Source: Bradyrhizobium sp. Ce-3 (GTDB lineage: Bacteria > Pseudomonadota > Alphaproteobacteria > Rhizobiales > Xanthobacteraceae). Taken from it: a DNA stretch of 64,000 nt. The DNA lies in NCBI RefSeq assembly GCF_022835695.1, contig NZ_BQUV01000001.1:802641-866640 (forward strand). The letters are read 5' to 3'. Shown here in pieces: positions 8,014 through 16,856 of this stretch. The notes beneath the pieces were generated by a model. It saw only the letters and a list, made by a program, of their open reading frames with translations. It was not told the origin of the DNA and ran no database searches. The translations under genes were made by a program, and so were the position numbers. Each line of letters starts with the position of its first letter. Within the stretch, counting starts at the first letter, position 1.

Positions 8014-8035
8014 TGAGATATCTGCTGTACAGCAG
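8014..8035 (+). promoter_or_regulatory. Candidate operator of the GntR regulator, including a perfect palindrome
   Basis: TGAGATATCT (8014-8023), a near copy of the element at 6441 and 11697, runs into the perfect 14-bp palindrome CTGCTGTACAGCAG (8022-8035). The site ends 14 bp before the gntR start, where a bound repressor would block transcription. Autoregulation is inferred from position and symmetry. Confidence 0.45.
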
Positions 8036-8049
8036 CACGCAAGAGCCCG

Positions 8050-8802
8050 ATGGCCGATTCGAGCAAACGATCCAGCACAATGCGCGCCCGTGCAGCAGGA
8101 AACCGCCGGCCGGCGCGGCAATCGTCGACCGCTGCCGGCAAGCCGCGCGCGCAGGCTCTGCTCCCGCAAGGCGACGTCACCCTCACCGATCGCGCCTATG
8201 CCGAGCTGGAAGAGCTGATCGTGACGCTGCAACTGCCGCCCGGCACCGCGCTCTCCGAGCTCGTGCTCGCCAAGCGGCTCGACATCGGCCGGACCCCGAT
8301 CCGCGAGGCGCTGCAGCGGCTGTCGCGCGATGGCCTCGTCAACATCCTGGCCCGTCGCGGCGTGCTGGTCTCGGAGATCGACCTGCGGGCCCAACTCCGC
8401 CTGCTCGAAGTGCGGCGCGAGCTGGAACGGCTGATGGCACGCGGTGCCGCCGAGCGCGCCACCAGCGAGCAGCGCGCGCAGTTCACCGAGATCGCGGCCG
8501 GCATGCGGCGCGCCGCGGAAAAGTCCGACGACCTGCTGTTCATGCGGCTGGATCACCAGTTCAACACGCTGATCTCGGCGGCCTCGCGCAACGAGTTCGC
8601 TTCCCGCGCCATGGGCCTGATGCACGGCCTGTCGCGCCGGTTCTGGTACCAGCATTACAAGGAAGCGGCCGATCTGCCGCTCGCGGCACGGCTGCATGCC
8701 GACGTCGCCGAAGCCGTCGCCGAGCGCCGCGTCGACGCGGCAGGCGCGGCCTCTGACAGCTTGATCGACTACATCGAAAGCTTTGCGCGTTCGACGCTCT
8801 AA
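8050..8802 (+). CDS. GntR-family transcriptional regulator, FCD subfamily
   Basis: A 250-residue regulator. After a basic, low-complexity N-terminus of about 40 residues comes the winged helix (residues about 45-110; ALSELVLAKRLDIGRTPIREALQRL is the classic GntR recognition region). Residues about 120-245 form the all-helical FCD ligand domain with conserved metal-binding histidines (MRLDHQFN, LHADVAEAV). FCD regulators usually sense small organic acids. It sits between the MFS gene and the convergent alcohol dehydrogenase, which ends 4 bp beyond its stop, and is the natural candidate to bind the TGACATATCA-type sites. Confidence 0.85.
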   Translation: MADSSKRSSTMRARAAGNRRPARQSSTAAGKPRAQALLPQGDVTLTDRAYAELEELIVTLQLPPGTALSELVLAKRLDIGRTPIREALQRLSRDGLVNILARRGVLVSEIDLRAQLRLLEVRRELERLMARGAAERATSEQRAQFTEIAAGMRRAAEKSDDLLFMRLDHQFNTLISAASRNEFASRAMGLMHGLSRRFWYQHYKEAADLPLAARLHADVAEAVAERRVDAAGAASDSLIDYIESFARSTL

Positions 8803-8806
8803 CCCT

Positions 8807-9916
8807 TCAAAGCTCGACGACCGTGCGGATCGAGCGTCCGCGCCGCAATGCCTCGAAGCCGTCATTGATACCGTCGAGGCTGCAGCGGCCGGTGATCAGC
8901 TCGTCGAGCTTGAGCCGGCCGTCGAGATAGGCCTGCGCCAGCCAGGGAAAGTCGCGCCGTGGCCGCGCGCCGCCGTAGCTCGAGCGGCGAAACCGCTTCT
9001 CGCCCATCAACGCGCCCCAGCGGAAACTCACGTCTTGCGTGACGTCGATCTTCCCGAGCCAGATCACCTCGCCGCCCGGCCGCACCGCCTCCGCGGTCTG
9101 CCGGAATGCCTTGGGATGGCCCGCCGCCTCGAGGATGACGTCGGCGCCGCGCCCGCGCGTCGCCTCCTTGGCGAACTGAACCGGGTCCTCGCGTGCCGCA
9201 TTGACCGTGTGCGTGGCACCGAGTTGCTCTGCCAGCGCAAGCTTTGCATCGTCGAGGTCGACCGCGATAACAGCGCCCGCACCGGCAAGCCGGGCGCCCT
9301 GCACCGCTGCCAGCCCGACTGCGCCGCAGCCGGTGACCATCACGGTATCGCCGTGGCCGATGGAAGCTATGTTCAGCGCGGCGCCAACCCCGGTCATGAC
9401 GCCACAGCCGATCAGGCAGGCCCGATCGAACGGGATGTCCTTCGGCACGACGATCGCCTGCTGCGCCGGCAGCACCAGGTATTCCGAAAACGCGCCGAGG
9501 AACATCAGATGGGCCAGGCTGCCGCCGTCCATAAGCTGCGCCTTCGATGCGCCGTCGAAATGCACGCCTTCCGCGCCCCTGGCGAGGTAGGTCTCGCACA
9601 GGATGGGTTGTGCGCGGTCGCAGTGAAAGCAGTGCCCGCAATGCGGATTCCAGGACAGGATGACGTGATCGCCGGCGCTGATGTCGTGCACAGCGCTGCC
9701 GGCCTCCTCGACCACGCCGGCCGCCTCGTGCCCGAGGATCATCGGCAAGGGGTAGCGCAGCGATCCGTCGATCACCTCCAGATCGGTGTGGCAGAGCCCC
9801 GCGGCACGCAGCTTCACGACGACGTCGGTCGGCGTCGGCGGTGCAAGCGAGACACGCTCGATGGAGAGCGGCGTTCCGCTTCGATGCAGCACCGCCGCGC
9901 GACAGGTCAGGGTCAT
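8807..9916 (-). CDS. Zinc-dependent alcohol dehydrogenase
   Basis: A 369-residue medium-chain dehydrogenase of the class I/III type. Catalytic-zinc ligands are Cys42 (GLCHTD), His63 (GHEAAG) and the CLIGCGVMTG cysteine near 170. Structural-zinc cysteines are 93, 96, 99 and 107. The NAD-binding loop GCGAVGLAAVQG is intact. It would oxidise a primary alcohol or hydroxymethyl compound with NAD+. As the last gene of the minus-strand group that begins with the hydroxylase at 11670, it could act on the alcohol that enzyme forms; that link is inference. Confidence 0.85.
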   Translation of the reverse strand: MTLTCRAAVLHRSGTPLSIERVSLAPPTPTDVVVKLRAAGLCHTDLEVIDGSLRYPLPMILGHEAAGVVEEAGSAVHDISAGDHVILSWNPHCGHCFHCDRAQPILCETYLARGAEGVHFDGASKAQLMDGGSLAHLMFLGAFSEYLVLPAQQAIVVPKDIPFDRACLIGCGVMTGVGAALNIASIGHGDTVMVTGCGAVGLAAVQGARLAGAGAVIAVDLDDAKLALAEQLGATHTVNAAREDPVQFAKEATRGRGADVILEAAGHPKAFRQTAEAVRPGGEVIWLGKIDVTQDVSFRWGALMGEKRFRRSSYGGARPRRDFPWLAQAYLDGRLKLDELITGRCSLDGINDGFEALRRGRSIRTVVEL

Positions 9917-9952
9917 CTCAAAAGATTCTCTGCCGGAGAAATATGCGTGGGG

Positions 9953-10261
9953 TTACACCGTGCGTCCCGACCGCAGCGCCGCGACCGCATCGTCGAGATC
10001 GGCCGAGGTGAGCTCCCATTCATTGTCGAAATTGGCGACGACGCGCCGCATGAAGCTCTCATGCAGCACCTTCGCGGCATCGGCATCGTGCAGATGATGA
10101 TAGAGCAGTGCGAACGCCAGCTGTGCCGGCTCGGGCCCCTCGTAGCTCCATTCAAAGCCGTGCTCGGTGAGACGAAGTTGGTCGTAATGCGGTGACAGCG
10201 GCTCGCCATCGACCAGCACGGAAATGCCGTCGATGGTGCGGTCCCCGGTATAGCTCGCCAT
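9953..10261 (-). CDS. DUF6166 domain protein
   Basis: A 102-residue soluble protein, MASYTGDRTIDG to LRSGRTV, with no signal peptide or membrane segment. The start is fixed by GGGAGGA seven bases upstream. It resembles the small DUF6166 family (SPHYDQLRLTEHGFEWSYEGP followed by LAFALLYHHL), whose function is unknown. It lies between the small membrane protein genes and the alcohol dehydrogenase, with gaps of about 36-40 bp, so co-transcription is likely. Confidence 0.65.
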   Translation of the reverse strand: MASYTGDRTIDGISVLVDGEPLSPHYDQLRLTEHGFEWSYEGPEPAQLAFALLYHHLHDADAAKVLHESFMRRVVANFDNEWELTSADLDDAVAALRSGRTV

Positions 10262-10301
10262 CGAATCCTCCCTGTGCTGCAGCATCATATCAGGTGCCTT
10301 G

Positions 10302-10499
10302 TCAGGATCCCGGCGGACGCATCTTGAGGTCCTTCTTGACGACCTCGGGGAAGATCCACATCGCGACCGTGGCGAACACGCCGAGGAAGGCGACCGCGTA
10401 GCTCGGTCCCTGCTGTCCGAGATAGACCATGAAGACATATCCGCACGCCGCCGTGGCGAGGCACGCCAGCGACAGCATGAGCTTGATGTGGCTTGGCAT
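10302..10499 (-). CDS. Small membrane protein (65 residues)
   Basis: Two hydrophobic segments (MLSLACLATAACGYVFMVYL and YAVAFLGVFATVAMWIF) followed by a short basic tail VKKDLKMRPPG. GGGGAGG seven bases upstream supports the start. Not recognised as a named family. It lies 12 bp after another membrane-protein gene in the hydroxylase operon and may be an accessory subunit of it. Confidence 0.65.
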   Translation of the reverse strand: MPSHIKLMLSLACLATAACGYVFMVYLGQQGPSYAVAFLGVFATVAMWIFPEVVKKDLKMRPPGS

Positions 10500-10511
10500 C
10501 GAGACCTCCCC

Positions 10512-10886
10512 TCAGGTCCACATGTGGAACGACGGCGCGGCAATCCCAACCAGCAGCGCCAGCGCCGCGATCATGGCGCAACAGGACAGCCGCAATCCCG
10601 CGCGCCCGTCGCGCCACCATTCCGGCAGCGCCTGGAACAGGGCGGGCAGGAACAGGAACAGCACGCCGCCCACGACGACCACCGTGGTCCAGCGCAGCTC
10701 GGCCAGGGCGAACGCCAGCGTGCCCGCGAGCAACACCACCCATATTGCCGTCGCCATCGTCACCGGCCAAACAGCGCGTCCGCGCAGCGGATACATCCCG
10801 GCCAGTTGCAGGAAGCCGATGCAGCACACGCTCCACAGCAGGCCGAACCAGGCAAGGCCGGCGAGATTGGGTTCAAGCTGCGGCAT
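10512..10886 (-). CDS. Hypothetical membrane protein (124 residues)
   Basis: Four hydrophobic segments spread along 124 residues (around WFGLLWSVCCIGFLQL, TMATAIWVVLLAGTLAFA, TVVVVGGVLFLFLPALF and SCCAMIAALALLVGIA). The start codon lies within the 3' end of the hydroxylase gene (14-bp overlap), which indicates translational coupling. No family recognised. Its constant partners here are the hydroxylase and the 65-residue protein. Confidence 0.65.
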   Translation of the reverse strand: MPQLEPNLAGLAWFGLLWSVCCIGFLQLAGMYPLRGRAVWPVTMATAIWVVLLAGTLAFALAELRWTTVVVVGGVLFLFLPALFQALPEWWRDGRAGLRLSCCAMIAALALLVGIAAPSFHMWT

Positions 10887-11670
10887 GCGGCACCGGTTGC
10901 TCCTTGACGACGACCCGCGGCGTCCGCGCCGTGCGCCGCATGTCGGTCTTCACGTAGCGCGTGCTGTAGCCGTTGAAGATGTGTCCAAGCAGGCCGCGAT
11001 TGAGGTCGGAGGTGCCGAACACGTAGTCCATCACCGGGAAGGTCAGGTTCATGTTGCGCTCCATCATGATCGACTGGTTGTGATGAGCGGTATGGTGCCG
11101 GCGGATGGTGTTGACGAACGGCATGTTGCGCACGAAGGCGTTTTCCTCGACGTGGCAACAGAAATGCATGAATTCGTAGATCAGGTACATCGACGTGGTC
11201 GTGGTGATCAAAAGCCAGCCGGTATTGGGCGAGACCACGAGACCGGCGACGATCGCCGGCGGGATCGACATCAGCGTGAACACCACCAGCGCATAGGGCG
11301 GGAAGAAGGTGACGCGCCAGTCGTGATGATCGGCAAAGCGCATCTCCTCCTCGGTGAAGAACTGATGGTGCATCAGCGTGTGGCGGCTGTAGATCGCGCG
11401 CAGCAGCGGCACGTTCGAGGGCCGGTGCATGACGAAGCGATGCACCGCCCATTCGAAGAAGTTGGCAATCAGGAAGACCGCCGGGATGGTGAGGTATTCC
11501 CACCATCTCACGTCGTGGACATTGGCCAGATAGACGTACAGCGCCGTGAAGCCGATCGTGTAGATCAGCACGACGTGCAGCCAGCCATTGTACCAGCCGA
11601 CGACGCGCTCGCGGTAGGTCGCGCGATACTTGCGCTGGCGGTCGGTCATCCCTGTTGCAGCCAACTCCAT
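10873..11670 (-). CDS. Sterol desaturase / fatty acid hydroxylase superfamily protein
   Basis: A 265-residue integral membrane di-iron oxygenase. The histidine boxes are complete: HRFVMH at residues 77-82, HTLMHH near 97-102, and RRHHTAHHN in the C-terminal half, plus EFMHFCCH. Several hydrophobic segments flank them. GGAGGATCC before the ATG supports the start. Such enzymes hydroxylate or desaturate lipid acyl chains or sterol-like and hopanoid substrates using O2 and an electron donor. It heads a minus-strand operon of two tiny membrane proteins, DUF6166 and possibly an alcohol dehydrogenase. The lipid substrate is unknown. Confidence 0.85.
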   Translation of the reverse strand: MELAATGMTDRQRKYRATYRERVVGWYNGWLHVVLIYTIGFTALYVYLANVHDVRWWEYLTIPAVFLIANFFEWAVHRFVMHRPSNVPLLRAIYSRHTLMHHQFFTEEEMRFADHHDWRVTFFPPYALVVFTLMSIPPAIVAGLVVSPNTGWLLITTTTSMYLIYEFMHFCCHVEENAFVRNMPFVNTIRRHHTAHHNQSIMMERNMNLTFPVMDYVFGTSDLNRGLLGHIFNGYSTRYVKTDMRRTARTPRVVVKEQPVPHAAA

Positions 11671-11696
11671 CGCGGATCCTCCATCGCACGTCCATC

Positions 11697-11706
11697 TGAC
11701 ATATCA
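11697..11706 (-). promoter_or_regulatory. TGACATATCA element before the hydroxylase operon
   Basis: An exact ten-base repeat of the element at 6441, here 27 bp before the hydroxylase start on the minus strand. It is followed on the plus strand by GTAGCACATCA, giving a loose inverted half-site (TGATGTG / TGATATG). Likely bound by the same regulator as the sites at 6441 and 8014. Confidence 0.4.
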
Positions 11707-11890
11707 GTAGCACATCAGGCGCGAATGGCAAGCTGCGTTGGTGGGCAGGGACGCGGTCGAGAAAAATGGGAGGGTGCGCGGAACCCGCGTGAGGTGAAGC
11801 AGGAAAGCCGGGGCTGGTATCGAACGATCGGGCTGATGCCCCCTGCCCGGCCATGTCGGTGGCAAGGCTCATGCGGCGACCCAAATAAAA

Positions 11891-11919
11891 AGCCGCCCCG
11901 GACGATGTCCGAGGCGGCT
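11891..11919 (-). terminator. Intrinsic terminator of the acyl-CoA synthetase gene
   Basis: Stem AGCCGCC / GGCGGCT with an inner CGGAC / GTCCG pairing. On the minus strand it is followed by TTTTTATTT. It lies 22 bp past the stop of the minus-strand synthetase gene. Confidence 0.8.
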
Positions 11920-11940
11920 GGTCTTCGACAGATCAGATGA

Positions 11941-14070
11941 TCAGAGCAGGCCGGCGCCCCGGGCCCACTTGTACTTGGCGCCCAGCACCTCGACCGGCAG
12001 TTCGGTCGAATAGGCATAGGCCGGAATGCCGTTCTGGTAGAGATATTCGGCGGCTTCCTCGACCTCGACGTCGCCGGCGAGCGAGGCGACGATCGGCTTC
12101 ACGAAGCCCTTGGCCTCCATCTCCTTCTTCACCTCGACCATGTTGCGCGCGAACACCATCGGCGGCGTCACGATGGTGTGCCAGTAGCCGAGGATCAGCG
12201 CATGGATGCGCTCATCCGACAGACCGAGCTTCACGGTGTTGACGTATGTGATCGGCGGCTCGCCGCCGGTGATATCCACAGGATTTCCGGCCGCGCCGAA
12301 CGGCGGGATGAACTTGCGGAAGGCAGCATCGAGATCCGGCGGCATCTGCATCAGCGACAGGCCGTTGTCGACCACGGAGTCCGAGAGCAGCACGCCGGAG
12401 CCGCCGGCGCCGGTGATGATCAGCACGTTCTCGCCCTTCGGCGTCGGCAGCACCGGCACGCCGCGGGCGAATTCCAAGAGTTGCCGGAGCGAGCGCGCGC
12501 GGATCACGCCGGACTGCTTGAACACGTCCTCGTAGATCTTGTCGTTGCCGGCGAGCGCGCCGGTGTGCGACGACGCCGCCTTGGCGCCGGCCGAGGTGCG
12601 GCCGGCCTTGAGCACGACCACCGGCTTCTTCTTGGAGACGCGCTTGGCGGCTTCCGCAAAGGCACGGCCGTCTTTCAAGTCCTCGCAGTGCTGCGCGATC
12701 AGGTTGGTGTTGGGGTCCTGCTCGAAGAAGGCGAGCAGATCGTCCTCGTCGATGTCCGACTTGTTGCCGAGACCGACGATCGCCGAGACGCCCATCTTGG
12801 CCGAGCGCGAGAAGCCGATGATCGCCATGCCGATGCCGCCCGACTGCGACGACAGCGCCGCGTGGCCCTTGACGTCGTAGGCGGTGCAGAACGTGGCGCA
12901 GAGATTGGCCGGGGTGTAGTAGAACCCGTAGATGTTCGGCCCCATCAGGCGGATGTTGTACTTCTTGCCGACCTCGACGATCTCGGCCTGCAACTCGGGC
13001 GCGCCGGCTTCGGCAAAGCCCGAGGGAATCAGCACCGCGCCGGGGATTTTCTTCTCGCCGCATTCGACGAGCGCGCCGGCAACGAATTTCGCCGGGATCG
13101 CGAACACCGCCGTGTCGATCACGCCGGGCACGTCCTTGACGCTCTTGTAGGCCTTGTAGCCGAGGATCTCCGCGGCCTTCGGGTGGATCGGGTAGATCTC
13201 GCCCTTGTAGCCGCCGTTGATCAGGTTCTTCATCACCGAGTTGCCGATCTTGCCGTCCTCGGCGGAGGCACCGATCACGGCAACGCCCTTCGGCTGCATG
13301 ATGCGGCTCATCGCGGCGACGATCTCTTCGGTCGGACGCGGCGCCGGGCGCGGCTTGTAGTCGAAGTCGACGACGATGCGGACGTCGGCGGCGATCGCGT
13401 TCTTGGCTGTCGCGAACACCGGATTGAGGTCGAGCTCGACGATCTCGGGGAAGTCGCTGACCAGCTGCGACACCTTGACGATGACGTCCGCCAGCGCCTC
13501 GCGATTGACCGGCTCGCCGCCGCGCACGCCCTTCAGCATCTCATGCGCCTGGATGCCGTCGAGCATCGACAGCGCGTCGTCCTTGGTCGCGGGCGCGAGG
13601 CGGAAGGTGATGTCCTTGAGGATTTCCACCAGCACGCCGCCGAGGCCGAAGGCGACCAGCTTGCCGAACGAGCCGTCGGTGATCGAACCGACGATCACCT
13701 CGGTGCCGCCGCCCAGCATCTGCTGGACCTGGATGCCCTCGATCTTGGCATCGGCCTTGTACTTCCTGGCGTTGGCGAGAATGGTCTCGTAGCTCTTCTC
13801 GGCGTCCGCGGCGCTCTTGACGCCGACGATCACGCCACCTGCCTCGGTCTTGTGGAGGATGTCGGGCGAGACAATCTTCATCACGACCGGGAAGCCCATG
13901 TCCGAGGCGATCCGGGCGGCCTCCGCCGCCGACTTGGCGACGCCCTCTTTCGGCACCGGAATGCCGTAGGCGTCGCACACCACCTTGCCCTCGGGCGCGG
14001 TGAGGCTCGTGCGCTTGTCGGCCTTGACCGCATCGAGAACTTTGCGGACCGCATCCTTAGAATTTGACAT
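11941..14070 (-). CDS. NDP-forming acyl-CoA synthetase (acetate-CoA ligase family)
   Basis: A 709-residue fused acyl-CoA ligase of the ADP/GDP-forming type. The N-terminal ATP-grasp region (about 20-235, with FPVVMKIVSPDILHKTEAGGV) is followed by a CoA-binding Rossmann domain (about 255-350, GVAVIGASAEDGKIGN) and a succinyl-CoA-ligase-like domain. The phosphorylated histidine lies in SSHTGALAG. The start at 14070 is set by AGGAGGAAG. The gene is divergent from gntR-oxc-frc and shares a 180-bp control region holding two copies of the oxalate-regulon operator. Direct ATP-dependent activation of oxalate (or of formate/acetate) to its CoA ester is therefore a reasonable inference; the family alone does not prove the substrate. 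Confidence 0.8.
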   Translation of the reverse strand: MSNSKDAVRKVLDAVKADKRTSLTAPEGKVVCDAYGIPVPKEGVAKSAAEAARIASDMGFPVVMKIVSPDILHKTEAGGVIVGVKSAADAEKSYETILANARKYKADAKIEGIQVQQMLGGGTEVIVGSITDGSFGKLVAFGLGGVLVEILKDITFRLAPATKDDALSMLDGIQAHEMLKGVRGGEPVNREALADVIVKVSQLVSDFPEIVELDLNPVFATAKNAIAADVRIVVDFDYKPRPAPRPTEEIVAAMSRIMQPKGVAVIGASAEDGKIGNSVMKNLINGGYKGEIYPIHPKAAEILGYKAYKSVKDVPGVIDTAVFAIPAKFVAGALVECGEKKIPGAVLIPSGFAEAGAPELQAEIVEVGKKYNIRLMGPNIYGFYYTPANLCATFCTAYDVKGHAALSSQSGGIGMAIIGFSRSAKMGVSAIVGLGNKSDIDEDDLLAFFEQDPNTNLIAQHCEDLKDGRAFAEAAKRVSKKKPVVVLKAGRTSAGAKAASSHTGALAGNDKIYEDVFKQSGVIRARSLRQLLEFARGVPVLPTPKGENVLIITGAGGSGVLLSDSVVDNGLSLMQMPPDLDAAFRKFIPPFGAAGNPVDITGGEPPITYVNTVKLGLSDERIHALILGYWHTIVTPPMVFARNMVEVKKEMEAKGFVKPIVASLAGDVEVEEAAEYLYQNGIPAYAYSTELPVEVLGAKYKWARGAGLL

Positions 14071-14093
14071 CGGCTTCCTCCTGGGACAATTTC

Positions 14094-14112
14094 GTGGCAT
14101 TTGGTATGCCAA
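14094..14112 (-). promoter_or_regulatory. Oxalate-regulon operator, site 1 (acyl-CoA synthetase promoter)
   Basis: GTGGCATTTGGTATGCCAA, a TGG-N11-CCAA element containing the inner palindrome TTTGGTATGCCAAA. On the minus strand it fills the spacer and -10 region behind TTGACA (14127-14122), 24 bp before the synthetase start. A repressor bound here would block RNA polymerase. Confidence 0.65.
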
Positions 14113-14175
14113 AAACGTAATTGTCAAGGTCCGTCACCACCCAAAAATGCCGAAAAATATGCACGTCTTGACATT

Positions 14176-14194
14176 CTGGTATTTGGCATGCCAA
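14176..14194 (+). promoter_or_regulatory. Oxalate-regulon operator, site 2 (gntR-oxc-frc promoter)
   Basis: CTGGTATTTGGCATGCCAA contains the perfect 14-bp palindrome TTTGGCATGCCAAA (14182-14195). It lies directly behind a TTGACA box (14168-14173) in the same geometry as site 1. It is 56 bp before the gntR start, implying autoregulation together with oxc and frc. Confidence 0.7.
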
Positions 14195-14250
14195 AAATCT
14201 AAGGTAATTTCTTCTGCTAAGAAGACGTCTCCAAGAGGAGGAGACGAGTC

Positions 14251-14982
14251 GTGCCAGAACCGAAACAGACCAAGGCGTCGCCCAACATGGCTGACACAGA
14301 TATCGCCATCGTCCGGATCGCCCCGGAGACGAGCTTCAAGAACAAGGCCTATGAGGCCTTGAAGGAAGCGATCCTGAAGATGGACATCTACGCGACGCCG
14401 GAGCCGGTGATGCTCGACGAGCGCGCATTGTCCGAGCGTCTCGGCGTCAGTCGCACGCCGATCCGCGAAGCGATCGCGATGCTCGAGCAGGACGGCTTCG
14501 TGAAGACCGTGCCGCGCCGCGGCATCGTCGTGGTCCGCCGCACCAAGGCGGAGATCGTCGACATGATCCGCGCCTGGGCGGCGCTGGAGAGCATGGCGGC
14601 GCGCCTGATCACGACCACCGCGCGCAAAAAGGACATCTCGGCGCTGCGCGACTTCTTCAAGGACTTCAGCGACGACCGCCTGCCGCAGGATCACGTCGAG
14701 GAATATTCCAAGGCCAACATCGCCTTCCATCAGGCGCTGATCTCGCTGTCGGAATCGCCTGTGCTGGTCGACCTCACCAACGACCTGCTGCTGCACGTGC
14801 GCGGCTATCGCCAGCTCACGATCGGCCGCAAGGACCGCACCGCGACCTCGCTGCCCGAGCATCTCGGGATCATCGAGGCACTGGAAGCGCGCGACACCGA
14901 GCTCGCCGAGAAGCGCGCCCGCGACCACACGCTTGGACTAGCCGCCTATGTCGAGGCGCACGGCCAGGAACTGTTCACCTAA
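14251..14982 (+). CDS. GntR-family (FCD) regulator of oxalate metabolism
   Basis: A 243-residue regulator with a GTG start, chosen because AGGAGGAGA lies just upstream. The winged helix (about 25-95) includes [20 protein letters not shown]; the FCD ligand domain fills the rest ([25 protein letters not shown] with a metal-binding histidine, [11 protein letters not shown]). It is transcribed toward oxc and frc and divergent from the acyl-CoA synthetase. The local TGG-N11-CCAA operators, repeated before the transport genes, fit FadR/FCD-type recognition (TGGTATACCA-like cores). The inducer is probably oxalate, oxalyl-CoA or formyl-CoA; that is inference. Confidence 0.85.
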   Translation: MPEPKQTKASPNMADTDIAIVRIAPETSFKNKAYEALKEAILKMDIYATPEPVMLDERALSERLGVSRTPIREAIAMLEQDGFVKTVPRRGIVVVRRTKAEIVDMIRAWAALESMAARLITTTARKKDISALRDFFKDFSDDRLPQDHVEEYSKANIAFHQALISLSESPVLVDLTNDLLLHVRGYRQLTIGRKDRTATSLPEHLGIIEALEARDTELAEKRARDHTLGLAAYVEAHGQELFT

Positions 14983-15050
14983 GCTTTAGAGTTCACACCC
15001 CGCTTCAGACGACAATCAGATCGTCCGAACAAGAACGACCAAGGGAGACG

Positions 15051-16790
15051 ATGCCGATGCTGAATACCGCCACCAAGTCCGAGGCACCGGGCACCGAGCA
15101 AGAGCTGACGGATGGCTTCCATCTCGTCATCGACGCGCTCAAGCTCAACGGCATCGACACCGTCTATGGTGTGCCGGGTATCCCGATCACGGACCTGGGC
15201 CGCATGGCCCAGGCGGCGGGCATTCGCGTGCTCTCGTTCCGCCACGAGCAGAACGCCGGTTACGCGGCCTCGATCGCCGGCTTCCTCACCAAGAAGCCCG
15301 GCGTCTGCCTGACGGTGTCGGCGCCCGGCTTCCTCAACGGCCTCACCGCGCTGGCGCATGCCACCACCAACTGCTTCCCGATGATCCTGGTCTCGGGCTC
15401 GTCCGAGCGCGAGATCGTCGACCTGCAGCAGGGCGACTATGAGGAGATGGACCAGCTCGCGATCGCCAAGCCGCTGTGCAAGGCGGCGTTCCGCGTGCTG
15501 CACGCCCAGGACATCGGCATCGGCCTCGCCCGCGCGATCCGCGCCGCGGTGTCGGGCCGCCCGGGCGGCGTCTATCTCGACCTGCCCGCAAAGCTGTTCT
15601 CGCAGGTGATGAACGCCGACGCCGGGGCGAAGTCGCTGGTCAAGGTGATCGACGCCGCGCCCGAGCAGATCCCCTCGCCGTCTTCGGTCAAGCGCGCGCT
15701 CGACGTGCTGAAGAACGCAAAGCGCCCGCTGATCATCCTCGGCAAGGGCGCGGCCTACGCACAGGCCGACGAGGCGATCAAGACCTTCGTCGAGAAGAGC
15801 GGCGTGCCGTTCCTGCCGATGAGCATGGCCAAGGGCCTGTTGCCCGACCTGCATCCGCAATGCGCCGGTGCCGCGCGCTCGACCGTGCTGAAGGAAGCCG
15901 ACGTCGTGATGCTGATCGGCGCCCGGCTCAACTGGCTGCTCTCGCACGGCAAGGGCAAGACCTGGGGCGAAGCTCCGAAGAAGTTCATCCAGGTCGACAT
16001 CGAGCCGAAGGAAATGGATTCCAACGTCGAGATCGTCGCCCCCGTGGTCGGTGACATCGGCTCCTGCGTCTCGGCATTCCTCGACGCGATGGGCGCCAAC
16101 TGGTCGGCCGCGCCGAGCGACTGGCTTGCGACCGTCGCCAAGAAGCGGGACGACAACGTCGCCAAGATGGCGCCGAAGCTGATGAGCAACGCCTCACCGA
16201 TGGACTATCACGGTGCGCTCGGCGCGCTGCGCACGATCATCGCGGAACGCCCGGACACCATCTTCGTCAACGAAGGCGCCAACACGCTCGACCTCGCCCG
16301 CGGCGTCGTCGACATGCACAAGCCGCGCAAGCGGCTCGACGTCGGCACCTGGGGCGTGATGGGCATCGGCATGGGCTATTCGATCGCGGCCGCGGTCGAG
16401 ACCGGCCTGCCCGTGCTCGCGGTCGAAGGCGACAGCGCGTTCGGCTTCTCGGGCATGGAGGTCGAGACCATCTGCCGCTACAGGCTGCCGATCTGCGTCG
16501 TGATCTTCAACAATGACGGCATCTATCGCGGCACCGACGTCAACGTCGCGGGCGAAGATCCGGCGACCACCGTGTTCGTCAAGGGCTCGCGCTACGACAA
16601 GATGATGGAAGCCTTCGGCGGCGTCGGCGTCAACGCCACCTCGCCGGACGAGCTGAAGCGCGCGGTCAACGCGGCGCTGGATTCCGGCAAGCCGACCCTG
16701 ATCAACGCGGTGATCGATCCGGCGGCGGGCTCGGAGAGCGGCCGCATCGGCAACCTCAATCCGCAGAGCGTTCTGCAGAAGAAGAAGTAA
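15051..16790 (+). CDS. oxc: Oxalyl-CoA decarboxylase
   Basis: A 579-residue ThDP enzyme converting oxalyl-CoA to formyl-CoA and CO2. The length and order of domains (PYR, ADP-binding central, PP) match Oxalobacter Oxc. The PYR-domain glutamate lies in [10 protein letters not shown] near residue 65, and the ThDP/Mg motif is [10 protein letters not shown] ... FNNDGIYRG in the PP domain. GGGAGA precedes the ATG; a second ATG two codons later is also possible. It follows the gntR gene by 68 bp without a visible terminator or new operator, so it is probably co-transcribed from the gntR promoter. Its product is consumed by the next gene. Confidence 0.95.
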   Translation: MPMLNTATKSEAPGTEQELTDGFHLVIDALKLNGIDTVYGVPGIPITDLGRMAQAAGIRVLSFRHEQNAGYAASIAGFLTKKPGVCLTVSAPGFLNGLTALAHATTNCFPMILVSGSSEREIVDLQQGDYEEMDQLAIAKPLCKAAFRVLHAQDIGIGLARAIRAAVSGRPGGVYLDLPAKLFSQVMNADAGAKSLVKVIDAAPEQIPSPSSVKRALDVLKNAKRPLIILGKGAAYAQADEAIKTFVEKSGVPFLPMSMAKGLLPDLHPQCAGAARSTVLKEADVVMLIGARLNWLLSHGKGKTWGEAPKKFIQVDIEPKEMDSNVEIVAPVVGDIGSCVSAFLDAMGANWSAAPSDWLATVAKKRDDNVAKMAPKLMSNASPMDYHGALGALRTIIAERPDTIFVNEGANTLDLARGVVDMHKPRKRLDVGTWGVMGIGMGYSIAAAVETGLPVLAVEGDSAFGFSGMEVETICRYRLPICVVIFNNDGIYRGTDVNVAGEDPATTVFVKGSRYDKMMEAFGGVGVNATSPDELKRAVNAALDSGKPTLINAVIDPAAGSESGRIGNLNPQSVLQKKK

Positions 16791-16856
16791 GTCCCCCTCA
16801 ACCCAATCACTCCCTGCGGGTGCAGGGGCAGACAGACAGAGTACGGAGCAAAAGAT

